64,000 nt of DNA from an uncultured Roseibium sp. Lineage in GTDB: Bacteria; Pseudomonadota; Alphaproteobacteria; Rhizobiales; Stappiaceae. Position 1 is the stretch's first letter. Every line of letters starts with the position of its first letter. The stretch is from positions 1 to 64,000 of the forward strand of contig NZ_CANLVF010000004.1 in assembly GCF_947494555.1 (NCBI RefSeq), written 5' to 3'. Below the pieces are notes generated by a model that was not told the DNA's origin, searched no databases, and worked only from the letters and a program-made list of their open reading frames with translations. This document shows, piece by piece, positions 7,938 to 16,212 of this stretch. Position numbers and translations under genes: made by a program.

Positions 7938-8864
7938 ATGGCTGCCAATCTGCCTCCTCTTTCCGCAATACGTGCGTTTGAAGCCGCAAGCCGCCACCTG
8001 AGTTTCACAAAAGCCGGCGATGAACTTGGCATGACCCAGGCAGCGGTCAGCTATCAGATCAAGCTGTTCGAAGAAAAACTAGGCTTTGCGGTATTCGAGA
8101 GGAAAACGCGCAAGATCGAGCTGACGCCCAAAGGCGCTCTGCTTGCCGAAGGCGTCGTCGATGCTTTCGGCCGATTGCGCCAGGTTTTTCAGGATGTCAC
8201 GGCAGCCGAAGCAACCGAACTGGTCATTTCCAGCAACACAACATTCGCGGTGAACTGGCTTGCGTCGCGGATGTTGTCATTCCAGATGCAAAATCCCGAC
8301 ATCGCGGTTCGGCTGGTGTCCTACGGTCCATGGGAAAAACCGGCGTTTGATCAGGCTGACGTAACAATTTCCGCCTGCTATCCACCGCCGAAGGGTAACC
8401 TGTTCATTCCCATTGTCGCTGCAGAGTTCACCCCAATGGTGTCGCCGCAGCTCGCAGAAACCATCGGGGGGATCAAAACGCCGTCCGACCTTCTGAAACT
8501 CCCGATCGTCGACCCGGACGATCCGTGGTGGCGCATTTGGTTCAGCGCGGCAGGACTTCCGGATGCCGATCTGGCGAAGTGGCCGACTTCGCGCATGGGG
8601 TCTCAAGCCCTTGAAGCGAACAGGGCGATTGCAGGCCAGGGCGTCGCTATTCTGACACCCTATTTTTGCCGGCAAGCCCTTCGGGACGGTCAACTGGTCC
8701 AACCTTTTGATCTGATTTGTGAAGCGGAAGACGAATTCTGGGCGCTGAGTTACCAACCCTTGAACAAGAACAGCCGGAAAGTTCGTCTATTCCGGGACTG
8801 GGTGGTTTCAGAATTAAAGAGAGACGGACTTGAGTGCCCGGATGCAAAGCCGGTCGGTCCATAG
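7938..8864 (+). CDS. LysR-family transcription regulator (GcvA-like)
   Basis: A LysR-type regulator of about 308 residues. The N-terminal winged helix contains LSAIRAFEAASRHLSFTKAG and the recognition helix region TQAAVSYQIK, followed by the conserved FERKTRKIELTPKG. The rest is a periplasmic-binding-protein-like effector domain. This N-terminal sequence pattern is typical of the GcvA subgroup. The ATG at 7938 is chosen because AAGGA lies about 10 bases upstream; an in-frame ATG at 7917 is possible. The target may be the divergent DUF1127 gene or genes elsewhere. Confidence 0.85.
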   Translation: MAANLPPLSAIRAFEAASRHLSFTKAGDELGMTQAAVSYQIKLFEEKLGFAVFERKTRKIELTPKGALLAEGVVDAFGRLRQVFQDVTAAEATELVISSNTTFAVNWLASRMLSFQMQNPDIAVRLVSYGPWEKPAFDQADVTISACYPPPKGNLFIPIVAAEFTPMVSPQLAETIGGIKTPSDLLKLPIVDPDDPWWRIWFSAAGLPDADLAKWPTSRMGSQALEANRAIAGQGVAILTPYFCRQALRDGQLVQPFDLICEAEDEFWALSYQPLNKNSRKVRLFRDWVVSELKRDGLECPDAKPVGP

Positions 8865-9218
8865 AAATGCAATTGAATTTCACTCCGGTCACAGCGCTTC
8901 GACCAGGCACGTCGATCAGCAGACCGGGGTTACCTGAACCACTTTCGTGCATTGCCTGAGCTTTGGCGCGACCCGATAACCCGGTGCTTTTACCTTCCCA
9001 AAGGCAAACAACCACAGATACCCAAGTTGAAACTTGGGAGAAGTACGACCACCTGTTTAACAACCGATAGGTATTCAACCGGCTTGTGTTATGAGTGAGG
9101 GCTTAGGTCCCGCCGCGTCGTTACAAAAAAGGCGCTGGAAGAAGCACTGGATGAGCTGAATTTGAATAGTCGATCGCATTACGGGGAGGGCAGTTACGGG
9201 ACTAAGGCTCGCCCGGAA
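8865..9218. other. Intergenic region with a perfect hairpin
   Basis: No credible gene was found. It contains a perfect inverted repeat CCCAAGTT-GA-AACTTGGG (9021-9038) that could be an operator or an RNA hairpin; it has no T-run, so it does not look like an intrinsic terminator. The segment runs up to the chosen start of the AraC-type gene; an alternative TTG start at 9162 would shorten it. Confidence 0.4.
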
Positions 9219-10232
9219 ATGCTTCCGCATTTGCGGTTCGCAACGCAATCTATTGAAGAAAATGATCGTCTCGATGCTTTGAACACGTTCAGCCGCGGGC
9301 TCTATACCTACAGCCGCAGCGAAGACAACAAGACCCCGCATTTGGCTTTGGACGCCTGGGCCCTGGACGATGTCGCGGCGGCGTCCTTTTCCTATGGCCC
9401 GACGAAGCTGCAAACCCCGCAGTCCATAGATGCCGACTTTAGAGACATGATGTTTCTGCGGTGGATCAAATCCGGTCATTTGCGCGTGGAAAGCGATGAC
9501 GCACGGCGGGAGTTCAGCCCCGGGTCCATGTTTTTGATGAATGCCCGACACAAGTTGCACGCACTCGATGATGGATATGCCCTGTCTCTGCGGTTGCCCA
9601 TTGGCCGGGTTGGCTATGATCCGTTAAGCCAAGACCCTATCGTCGCGCTGAACGATCACTCATGGCAAGTGAAAGTCCTCAAATACGCGCTCACCAGCCT
9701 CTTTGAAACACTTTCCGATACAGCGTCTCCAGATGCACCAGGGATTGCGAAGCAGCTTTCGGAGCTGGTGCAGGCGGCCGCTCCGCGCGGGAAAAACGAA
9801 GAAGACGGCGTTGCATCGCTAAAATCAAATCGAGCCCTCGCAATGCGCCGGTTCCTGCTCACGAACTTGGCCCGCTCAGACCTGAGTGTGAGCACTCTCC
9901 AACGCGAATTCAACGCATCCCGCGCGACGGTTTATCGGGCTTTCGATGAAATCGGTGGCGTCGCGAATTTCGTGCGCGAGCATCGGTTGTCTGCAATCCA
10001 CCGAGATCTGCGTTCGACTGAACCGGCCCGCGGTGCAATTCGCCGGATTGCGGAACAACATGGTCTCTACGATCAAACCACGTTCCTGCGGATGTTCCGT
10101 TCTCAATACGGCATGCGCCCCAGCGACGTCCTTGGTTCGGCAGTACAAGAGAATTGTGCGAAATGCGGTCTCAAACACGAGATTGAGACAAACCTGCCAA
10201 GCCTTGCGGCCTTTTGGCGGCCGAAGTCCTGA
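9219..10232 (+). CDS. AraC-family transcription regulator
   Basis: About 337 residues if started at the ATG at 9219; a TTG at 9162 in the same frame would add 19 poorly conserved-looking residues. The C-terminal third contains two helix-turn-helix segments of the AraC type: SVSTLQREFNASRATVYRAF and, further on, the typical IAEQHGLYDQTTFLRMFRSQYG followed by PSDV. The N-terminal half is cupin-like and resembles AraC-binding-like (AraC_binding_2) proteins. No target is evident; the next gene on the same strand, 324 bases away, encodes a VPLPA-CTERM protein. Confidence 0.82.
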   Translation: MLPHLRFATQSIEENDRLDALNTFSRGLYTYSRSEDNKTPHLALDAWALDDVAAASFSYGPTKLQTPQSIDADFRDMMFLRWIKSGHLRVESDDARREFSPGSMFLMNARHKLHALDDGYALSLRLPIGRVGYDPLSQDPIVALNDHSWQVKVLKYALTSLFETLSDTASPDAPGIAKQLSELVQAAAPRGKNEEDGVASLKSNRALAMRRFLLTNLARSDLSVSTLQREFNASRATVYRAFDEIGGVANFVREHRLSAIHRDLRSTEPARGAIRRIAEQHGLYDQTTFLRMFRSQYGMRPSDVLGSAVQENCAKCGLKHEIETNLPSLAAFWRPKS

Positions 10233-10556
10233 ACCGCGGCGTCAGCGGCGTCAAATGCCGAGACGCTAAGCGACGCTTCAAACTCTGGGTCCCTGCGGCA
10301 CAATCTTCAAAATACTCAGACCCGGCGTGACCGTATTGCGCCGATGCGAACCATGCGCCTTAAACCGACAAAATGCTCTCCGATGAGACACGACACACAG
10401 AACATTGCGACAGCACGCCGATTTTCTGCTGCTCACGGTTTCGTTATTGAAACGTTATCCGGCTCAAAAAAGGTACAGGTTCAGCGCCCGGGCCACGAAA
10501 CGGTGAGCTGAACTTAGATAAAAACGAAATTAGCTTTAGATACGGAAGATAATGAT
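10233..10556. other. Intergenic region upstream of the VPLPA-CTERM gene
   Basis: No gene is seen. The last 40 bases before the downstream ATG are A/T-rich and end in a GGAAG ribosome binding site. No terminator with a T-run follows the AraC gene, so read-through cannot be excluded. Confidence 0.4.
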
Positions 10557-11231
10557 ATGAAAAATTTTCTGATCGGCGCTCTGCTGGCTGCCATGACCAC
10601 CGGTACGGCGCAGGCAGCAGTCGTCGCAACGCTTGAAGAAACACAGACCGGCGGGGTCATGTTCAGTCTTGACGTCACAAATCCTGACAATTTCGACTAT
10701 TCAGGATTTAGTGCCAAGCACCTGGAATACATCTTCTTTGATAACCTCGGCGACTACGTCAACGGCCCTCTCTTGGGCAACAATAACAATCCGACGATCT
10801 TTCAACCTCAAAGCCACGGTCTGGTTGGCCAGAGTTCGGACGGGTTCACGATCGGTATTCAGGCCATTGCACTGGACAACGACGACCAGAACCCGAACGA
10901 CGCAGATGACTTTGTACTCCGCTTTATTGGGCAAACAACCGGACTGACGAACAATGTCACGCCGCTCAACTTCCAAACGTTTCTCGATTACGACCCTGTC
11001 CTGATCAGAAACCTGTCTTTCGACGTGTTGAACGAAGGGATTTTCACTTCGAACGATGCCCAGGCTCAGGCTCTCGGAGGGTTCACTCTGGAAGTCAAAT
11101 CTTATGCACCGGTCGCTGTTCCGCTGCCTGCATCAGCATTCAGTTTGATAGCGGGGCTTGGAGCTCTCGGCTGCTTTGCAAGAAAAAGAGCGAAAGCCAA
11201 AACCAAGGCAGAGTGCGCGCAAGCCACCTAA
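10557..11231 (+). CDS. Secreted VPLPA-CTERM sorting domain protein
   Basis: A 224-residue exported protein. The N-terminus is a signal peptide ending at TAQA-AV (about residue 20). The body is rich in Asn, Asp and Gly with no recognisable enzyme motif. The C-terminus carries a VPLPA motif (about residues 190-194), a hydrophobic stretch and a terminal KKR-like basic cluster, which is the tripartite VPLPA-CTERM signal recognised by exosortase/rhombosortase-type systems. No exosortase is present in this window. A GGAAG Shine-Dalgarno precedes the ATG. The role, perhaps in envelope or exopolymer assembly, is unknown. Confidence 0.82.
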   Translation: MKNFLIGALLAAMTTGTAQAAVVATLEETQTGGVMFSLDVTNPDNFDYSGFSAKHLEYIFFDNLGDYVNGPLLGNNNNPTIFQPQSHGLVGQSSDGFTIGIQAIALDNDDQNPNDADDFVLRFIGQTTGLTNNVTPLNFQTFLDYDPVLIRNLSFDVLNEGIFTSNDAQAQALGGFTLEVKSYAPVAVPLPASAFSLIAGLGALGCFARKRAKAKTKAECAQAT

Positions 11232-11253
11232 AAAACGCTTGGCGGTTTTTTAA
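11230..11253 (+). terminator. Probable intrinsic terminator after the VPLPA-CTERM gene
   Basis: AAAAAACGC and GCGGTTTTTT form a short imperfect hairpin around TTG immediately after the stop codon, ending in a six-base T-run. Confidence 0.5.
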
Positions 11254-11362
11254 TGCACCCGACCCACCCGGTTTGGTGCCAACTTGCCGATTGAATTCAA
11301 GCGACACAGGCCCACCAGGTGTTGTGATTTGGGTTCGATCGGCACTCTTGTTTTACAGTGAT

Positions 11363-11395
11363 GAATGGCGGCGTCTTTCCGCAGAGCCGCCATTC
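11363..11395. other. Perfect 10-bp inverted repeat, role unknown
   Basis: GAATGGCGGC (11363-11372) and GCCGCCATTC (11386-11395) pair perfectly around a 13-base loop in the 282-base gap between two convergent genes. No T-run follows on either strand, so it may be a transcription barrier between convergent genes or part of an untranslated RNA. Confidence 0.4.
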
Positions 11396-11513
11396 CAGGA
11401 CAGAAAGACACCCGGGTTTTCGGACAAAGCGGTACCGCGTCGCAACCCTCCAGACGCCAAAGACCGATTTGAAAGTGTCTGCTCAGGCCGCCGTGCTGCG
11501 ACAGACACAGAAT

Positions 11514-11804
11514 TCAATAGTACATGTAGTGAAAGTGTTCGGCGCCGCGGTAGCCTCTGGAGCCGTATCTTTCGTCGAGCTCCTGGTCCCAATTGTCCTC
11601 CAGGCCCGCGTGGGCAGAGCGTTTTTTTAGTTTTTCCTCAATATCCGCCGTTTCATCTTCATGTATCTTCGGCAGGCGAGGCTTTGCCTGTTCGTACATG
11701 TTGTTCATGAGCGAAACAAAACCCGCCGCAATCCGGTTCAGGAAACCACTTTCCCTGTTTTCGGGTGACGTACCGACGTGATTATCTTCGGTAATGTAAG
11801 CCAT
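11514..11804 (-). CDS. Small charged hypothetical protein
   Basis: A 96-residue protein that I do not recognise. It has a short amphipathic segment (FLNRIAAGFVSLMNNMYEQ, about residues 21-39), a Lys/Glu-rich centre and a Tyr/His-rich C-terminus ending in HFHYMYY. The ATG at 11804 has a good AGGAGAG ribosome binding site six bases upstream, which argues for a real gene. No signal peptide is seen. The upstream 130 bases before the aminotransferase end could hold its promoter. Confidence 0.6.
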   Translation of the reverse strand: MAYITEDNHVGTSPENRESGFLNRIAAGFVSLMNNMYEQAKPRLPKIHEDETADIEEKLKKRSAHAGLEDNWDQELDERYGSRGYRGAEHFHYMYY

Positions 11805-11934
11805 ATCTTACTCTCCTAAGCTTTGTTGACTTAGAAGTGGCAATTCTCGAGCGCTCTTCAATTTAAAGCTTTGTAATATTAACCGGCTTTAATCTTTCGG
11901 TCATTTTGCTGTAAGTCTGGCAATCAACGGCGAA

Positions 11935-13251
11935 TCAGAATACGGCCTTGAAGGCTCGATCCAGTTTTTCAACGATTTCGCCAACCTGTCCGTCTTCCAG
12001 AATGAAAGGTGGCGCAAGAAGAACATGGTCACCGCGGACACCATCAACCGTTCCCCCCATCGGATAGCAGATCAGACCCGCTTCGAACGCCGCTTTCTTG
12101 ATTGATTTGTTGACGGCTCTTGAGGGATCGAAAGGTGCCTTTGTCGACCGGTCTTCAACCAGTTCAATGCCCCGGAAAAGACCGCGTCCGCGAAGGTCGC
12201 CCACATGCGGATGCTGCCCGAACGCTTCGCTCAATGCAGTTTCCAGTTTATCCCCCATGGCGGACACGCGTTCGACAAGACCGCCTGAGAGTTTCTTGAA
12301 TACGGCCAGTGCCGCCGCGCAGGCCGCCGGGTGCCCGATATAGGTGTGCCCGTGCTGGAAAAATCCGGATCCGGATTCGATCGCTTCATAAATGCTGCTG
12401 GTGCAGAGCATCGCTCCGATCGGCTGGTAGCCGGCACCAAGACCCTTTGCGATACACAGGATATCGGGGGCTACACCGTCCGCTTCGCAAGCAAACAGGC
12501 TTCCCGTGCGTCCCATGCCGCACATGACTTCATCCAGGATCAACAGAACGCCGTAGGCATCACAGATTTCCCTCACGCGCCTGAAATAGCCCTCGACGGG
12601 CGGCACCGCGCCCGCCGTTGCGCCGACAACCGGTTCGGCGACGAATGCCATCACGCTGTCAGGTCCCAATCTCAGGATTTCCGCCTCAAGTTCGCCGGCC
12701 ACCCTCTGACCGTAGTCGTATGCGGTTTCTTCTTCCCCGCGCCCGCGATATTCGTAACACGCGGAAATATGCGTGGTGTCGATCATCAGCGGCGCAAAGG
12801 GTTCGCGCCGCCACTGGTTGCCTCCCGTTGCCAGGGCTCCGAGCGTGTTGCCATGATAGCTCTGTCGCCGTGCAATCACCCGGTGGCGTGAGGGTTCTCC
12901 CTTTTCCAGAAAATACTGGCGCGCCAGCTTCAACGCCGCTTCAACGGCCTCCGATCCCCCGGACACGAAGTAAACGCGGTCCAGCTGCCCTGGCGCATGC
13001 GAAATCAACAATTCGGCCAGCTCTTCTGCTGGTTCCGACGTGAAAAAACCTGTATGCGCGAAGGCGATCCTGTCGACCTGATCCTTGATTGCCCTGGTCA
13101 CATCCGGATCGCTGTGCCCCAGGCAGGAAACGGCCGCTCCTCCTGATCCGTCAAAATATTTTTTCCCATTTTTATCAACGATATAACAGCCATCCCCGTA
13201 ATCAGCGACAGGAGGATTGGCTTTGGTGTGGCGGGGAAATACGTGAGACAT
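11935..13251 (-). CDS. Class III (omega) PLP aminotransferase
   Basis: A 438-residue fold type I PLP enzyme. The glycine-rich cofactor loop SGGSEAVEAALK, the Asp-containing DEVMCGMGRTG and the PLP lysine in CIAKGLGAGY are all present, and the length is normal. Class III enzymes of this shape transfer amino groups from omega-amino acids, amines or aspartate to pyruvate or other keto acids, so the exact substrate cannot be assigned. The promoter side carries a striking 16-bp inverted repeat (13299-13339), a good candidate operator. Confidence 0.87.
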   Translation of the reverse strand: MSHVFPRHTKANPPVADYGDGCYIVDKNGKKYFDGSGGAAVSCLGHSDPDVTRAIKDQVDRIAFAHTGFFTSEPAEELAELLISHAPGQLDRVYFVSGGSEAVEAALKLARQYFLEKGEPSRHRVIARRQSYHGNTLGALATGGNQWRREPFAPLMIDTTHISACYEYRGRGEEETAYDYGQRVAGELEAEILRLGPDSVMAFVAEPVVGATAGAVPPVEGYFRRVREICDAYGVLLILDEVMCGMGRTGSLFACEADGVAPDILCIAKGLGAGYQPIGAMLCTSSIYEAIESGSGFFQHGHTYIGHPAACAAALAVFKKLSGGLVERVSAMGDKLETALSEAFGQHPHVGDLRGRGLFRGIELVEDRSTKAPFDPSRAVNKSIKKAAFEAGLICYPMGGTVDGVRGDHVLLAPPFILEDGQVGEIVEKLDRAFKAVF

Positions 13252-13298
13252 GGTGTGACCTGAACATTGACCGGAAGTGGATCCGATTGCGTGCCTGG

Positions 13299-13339
13299 AA
13301 CATTTGTATCAGAAAAATTCCTCTTCTGAAACAAATGTT
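13299..13339. promoter_or_regulatory. Long inverted repeat upstream of the aminotransferase
   Basis: AACATTTGTATCAGAA (13299-13314) and TTCTGAAACAAATGTT (13324-13339) are inverted copies with one mismatch in 16 and a 9-base spacer. It lies about 48 bases upstream of the aminotransferase start and within the gap to the divergent M15 lipoprotein gene, which suits a dimeric repressor or activator site. A transcribed hairpin is the alternative. Confidence 0.5.
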
Positions 13340-13438
13340 TCTTAACAGTGTTAACCACGTTTTTCATCACAATTTTAATCAAATTGCAGGAACCATTGCG
13401 TGGGGGACATCGCTAAACAATCGACAAGGCCACCCGTC

Positions 13439-13855
13439 ATGCGTCAGCGCCTCTTTGCCTGGATCTTCTTTATCGGACTTAGCCTGGTTCTCGCAGGTTG
13501 CGGAACCGTTGCGGGTATCACGGGAATGGGCTGGGCGACGGCGTCCCACAGCTCAATCGATTACGACGATTCATCCTGGTGCGTACCGCGCAAACTGAAA
13601 AAGGTTCTCAACCGCGTCGCAAGCCGGTACGGGTCAGTTACCGTTCACTCCACGAAACGCTGGTGGCTCGAAAACTGGCGGAAGGGCGGTGCGCGGAATT
13701 CCTATCACCTCAACTGTCAGGCCGTCGACTTTTCCGTTCGCGGCGACCCCTCGTCCGTCATAGCGTTCCTGAAAACCCAGCGAGAGGTTGGCGGATACAA
13801 GTATTATGCCTCGGGCCACTATCACATCGATACCGGCCCGCGCCGGACTTGGTAG
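13439..13855 (+). CDS. Lipoprotein with peptidase M15A-like domain
   Basis: About 138 residues. The N-terminus is a type II signal peptide with lipobox LVLAGC. The C-terminal half contains SYHLNCQAVDFSV and GHYHIDTGPRRTW, the H-x6-D and H-x-H pattern of zinc D-Ala-D-Ala carboxypeptidase-like (M15A) domains. It is probably a periplasmic peptidoglycan-linked enzyme, although it is short. The ATG at 13439 gives a standard lipoprotein signal; a GTG at 13400 with AGGA upstream would add 13 residues. Confidence 0.72.
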   Translation: MRQRLFAWIFFIGLSLVLAGCGTVAGITGMGWATASHSSIDYDDSSWCVPRKLKKVLNRVASRYGSVTVHSTKRWWLENWRKGGARNSYHLNCQAVDFSVRGDPSSVIAFLKTQREVGGYKYYASGHYHIDTGPRRTW

Positions 13856-13888
13856 CGCAGCGGAACAAGTTGGATACCGGATCCGGCG

Positions 13889-13912
13889 ACTGACGACCCT
13901 TTCGTCGTCAGT
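13889..13912. terminator. Hairpin between convergent genes
   Basis: ACTGACGAC (13889-13897) pairs perfectly with GTCGTCAGT (13904-13912) around a 6-base loop, between the convergent M15 lipoprotein and YffB genes. There is no T-run, so the terminator role is inferred from position. Confidence 0.5.
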
Positions 13913-13920
13913 GGGCCCGG

Positions 13921-14280
13921 CTACTTCAGCTCGCCGAGTTCAAGCGCCATCTCCCAGGAGACCGGATCAAATCCGACAAAATTCTTCGTCTCTCCCTCAA
14001 CGATCGGACGCTTGATGACCGACGGATTTTCGATCATCACGTCGAGAGCGCTTTCAGCGCCGGTGACAGCCTCTTTGGTTGCCTCGTCGAGTTTGCGCCA
14101 GGTTGTGCCGCGTTTGTTCAACACGGTCTCCCAGCCGAATTCCTTCACAAAAGCGGCCAGTTTGTCACCGTTCACGCCGTCTTTCTTGTAGTCATGAAAG
14201 TCGTAGGCAACGCCTGCTTCTTCCAAAAACTTCCGTGCTTTTTTGACCGTGTCGCAATTCTTTATGCCGTAGACTTTCAT
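13921..14280 (-). CDS. ArsC/Spx-family protein, YffB type
   Basis: A 119-residue thioredoxin-fold protein beginning with a YGIKNCDTVKKA motif; the single Cys near residue 9 with the following T-V-K-K-A is typical of the YffB branch of the ArsC/Spx family. YffB-type proteins have been linked to glutathione-dependent thiol chemistry, but true arsenate reduction is not implied. It contains RGTTWRKL and KRPIVEG, also conserved in the family. It is divergent from the cyclase fusion gene. Confidence 0.85.
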   Translation of the reverse strand: MKVYGIKNCDTVKKARKFLEEAGVAYDFHDYKKDGVNGDKLAAFVKEFGWETVLNKRGTTWRKLDEATKEAVTGAESALDVMIENPSVIKRPIVEGETKNFVGFDPVSWEMALELGELK

Positions 14281-14462
14281 TTTCCAACCTCAATGCGCGG
14301 ATTGCATTGCGAGACTTACGGTTTGAAGATCGGGTTTCAAGGCCACGCCCCAGACTTTCCACGGTTCGGCTTGACCCCGCTGCAAACTCGGGTCACAGGT
14401 TTTTCGTGACAAGCCGAAGCACAGGATTGCCAGAGAAGTACGAGAATGCCCGGAGACACTGA

Positions 14463-16175
14463 ATGACGGCGTCTGGATCACCCGCTGCCCGGGTCGCGAC
14501 AGCATCGTCCCAACGCAAGCGCAAACACGTGTCATGGGGCAACTGGCGCCAACGCCTGCGCCTTTGGAGCGGGCTGATCCTGTTTGTCTACTGCCTTAGC
14601 CATTTTTCAAATCACGCGCTTGGCATCGTTTCTGTCCGGGCCATGGAAAAGGCGTCTTTCTGGCATTACGCGATCTGGCGCAACGAGTTCGGCGAAAGCG
14701 TCCTCTTTTTCGCCTTCTTGACCCATGTTCTCCTTGCACTCTGGCGCACTGCAAAGCGACGCACGTTGAAACTGCATCGGTGGGAATTCGTTCAACTTGT
14801 CCTGGGATTCTATATTCCCTGGTCGCTGATCCCGCACGTTGGAACAACCATGGGCCTGGCCAATGCGTTTGGTTTTTCCCCCACGTATGATCAGATGCTG
14901 ACCATCCTCTGGCCACAGCACGGATTCACCCAGTCGCTGCTGCTGCTGGTGGTCTGGGCCCATGCAATGATCGGGTTGCACTTCTGGCTGAGGCTTTACC
15001 CCGTCTATCACCGGCTGCGATACGCGGCACTGACATTTGCGATCGCGGTGCCGGTTCTGTCCCTGTGGGGCTTTATAGAAGGCGCCCGCCGTCTTGAACT
15101 TGCCAGGGACGTGAAACTGAAGGTTACCGAAGCGCAGTTCGAGTGGCTGACGACTTTTGTCATTGAAGCCCGCGCCGTTGTCTTCGGGCTGATTGCCGTC
15201 AGCCTGCTTGTCATCCTGCTCCGCTATCTGATCGGCCTGAGTGCCCGGCGCCTGACAATCACCTACCCTGGCAGCCTCTCCGTGAAGGCGAAACCTGGCG
15301 CGACCTTGCTTGAGATCAGCCGGATAAACGATATCCCGATCGCCTCGGTCTGCGGGGGGAGGGCGAGGTGCTCAACTTGCCGGGTCAAGGTTCTCGACGG
15401 TGGCGGCACGCTCAACGCACCAGGAAGCGCAGAACAGGCCGTTCTTACACGGATTTCAGCCACCAATGACGTTCGGCTCGCCTGTCAGATCCGGCCTCAG
15501 CAAAACATCGAGGTGCAGCCGCTCGTGCCCGTGAAGGCAAATGTGGAAACCAGCGAAAACCTGAAGGATGCCTACTACTGGGGTGTCGAACAGGACATCG
15601 TCGTGATGTTTGTCGACCTGCGAAACTTCACCCGGATAACCGAGTCCCAGCTGGCCTATGACGTTGTACACCTTTTGAACAATTACCTTGATCAGGCGTC
15701 GGCGGCGATCAGAGCCGAAGGAGGCTTCATCGATAAATTCATTGGTGACGGCATCATGGCGATCTTCGGAATGGACACGAGCGTGGACGCCGGAGCGCGC
15801 CAGGCCCTTCGCGCTTCAAAACGTATTGAAGCCGTCATGGCTGAGTTGGAGATGGAAAAGGGACCGCAGTTCCAGGACCCGATCCGTCTCGGGATCGGAC
15901 TTCATCTCGGATCCGCTATCCTCGGCCGGATCGGGGCTGCCGGAACCAATGGCGGCCTGACGGCACTCGGCGATGTGGTCAATACCGCGAGCCGGCTGGA
16001 AACCGAAAACAAGGCACATGGCAGTTTTCTTGTCGTTTCAAAAGCCGTCATCGACGCCGCGCGTGCGACGGTATCCGACGCCATAACCGCGGACATCAAA
16101 ATCCGAGGCAAGGAAATCCCCTTGCAAATCTTCGCGCTCAGCAGCTTAGATGCGCTCGACATTCCGGAAGACTGA
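14463..16175 (+). CDS. Membrane cytochrome-like / 2Fe-2S ferredoxin / class III nucleotide cyclase fusion
   Basis: A 570-residue three-part protein. Residues 30-260 hold about six membrane segments with repeated His residues (47, 51, 88, 125, 167, 173) in a pattern like the cytochrome b subunits of quinone-linked dehydrogenases; heme binding is inferred. Residues 265-355 are a ferredoxin domain with Cys297, Cys303, Cys306 and Cys341 spaced CX5CX2C...C. Residues 375-560 are a class III adenylate/guanylate cyclase domain with the metal-binding FVDLRNFT (Asp385) and KFIGDG (Asp429) and the GDVVNTASRLE motif, so it looks catalytically complete. It probably makes cAMP in response to redox or quinone state. 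A GGAG site precedes the ATG. ArgE starts 37 bases downstream and may be co-transcribed. Confidence 0.85.
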   Translation: MTASGSPAARVATASSQRKRKHVSWGNWRQRLRLWSGLILFVYCLSHFSNHALGIVSVRAMEKASFWHYAIWRNEFGESVLFFAFLTHVLLALWRTAKRRTLKLHRWEFVQLVLGFYIPWSLIPHVGTTMGLANAFGFSPTYDQMLTILWPQHGFTQSLLLLVVWAHAMIGLHFWLRLYPVYHRLRYAALTFAIAVPVLSLWGFIEGARRLELARDVKLKVTEAQFEWLTTFVIEARAVVFGLIAVSLLVILLRYLIGLSARRLTITYPGSLSVKAKPGATLLEISRINDIPIASVCGGRARCSTCRVKVLDGGGTLNAPGSAEQAVLTRISATNDVRLACQIRPQQNIEVQPLVPVKANVETSENLKDAYYWGVEQDIVVMFVDLRNFTRITESQLAYDVVHLLNNYLDQASAAIRAEGGFIDKFIGDGIMAIFGMDTSVDAGARQALRASKRIEAVMAELEMEKGPQFQDPIRLGIGLHLGSAILGRIGAAGTNGGLTALGDVVNTASRLETENKAHGSFLVVSKAVIDAARATVSDAITADIKIRGKEIPLQIFALSSLDALDIPED

Positions 16176-16212
16176 GCAGTCCCCTTCACATGAAACAAGC
16201 ATTGGAGTTTTT

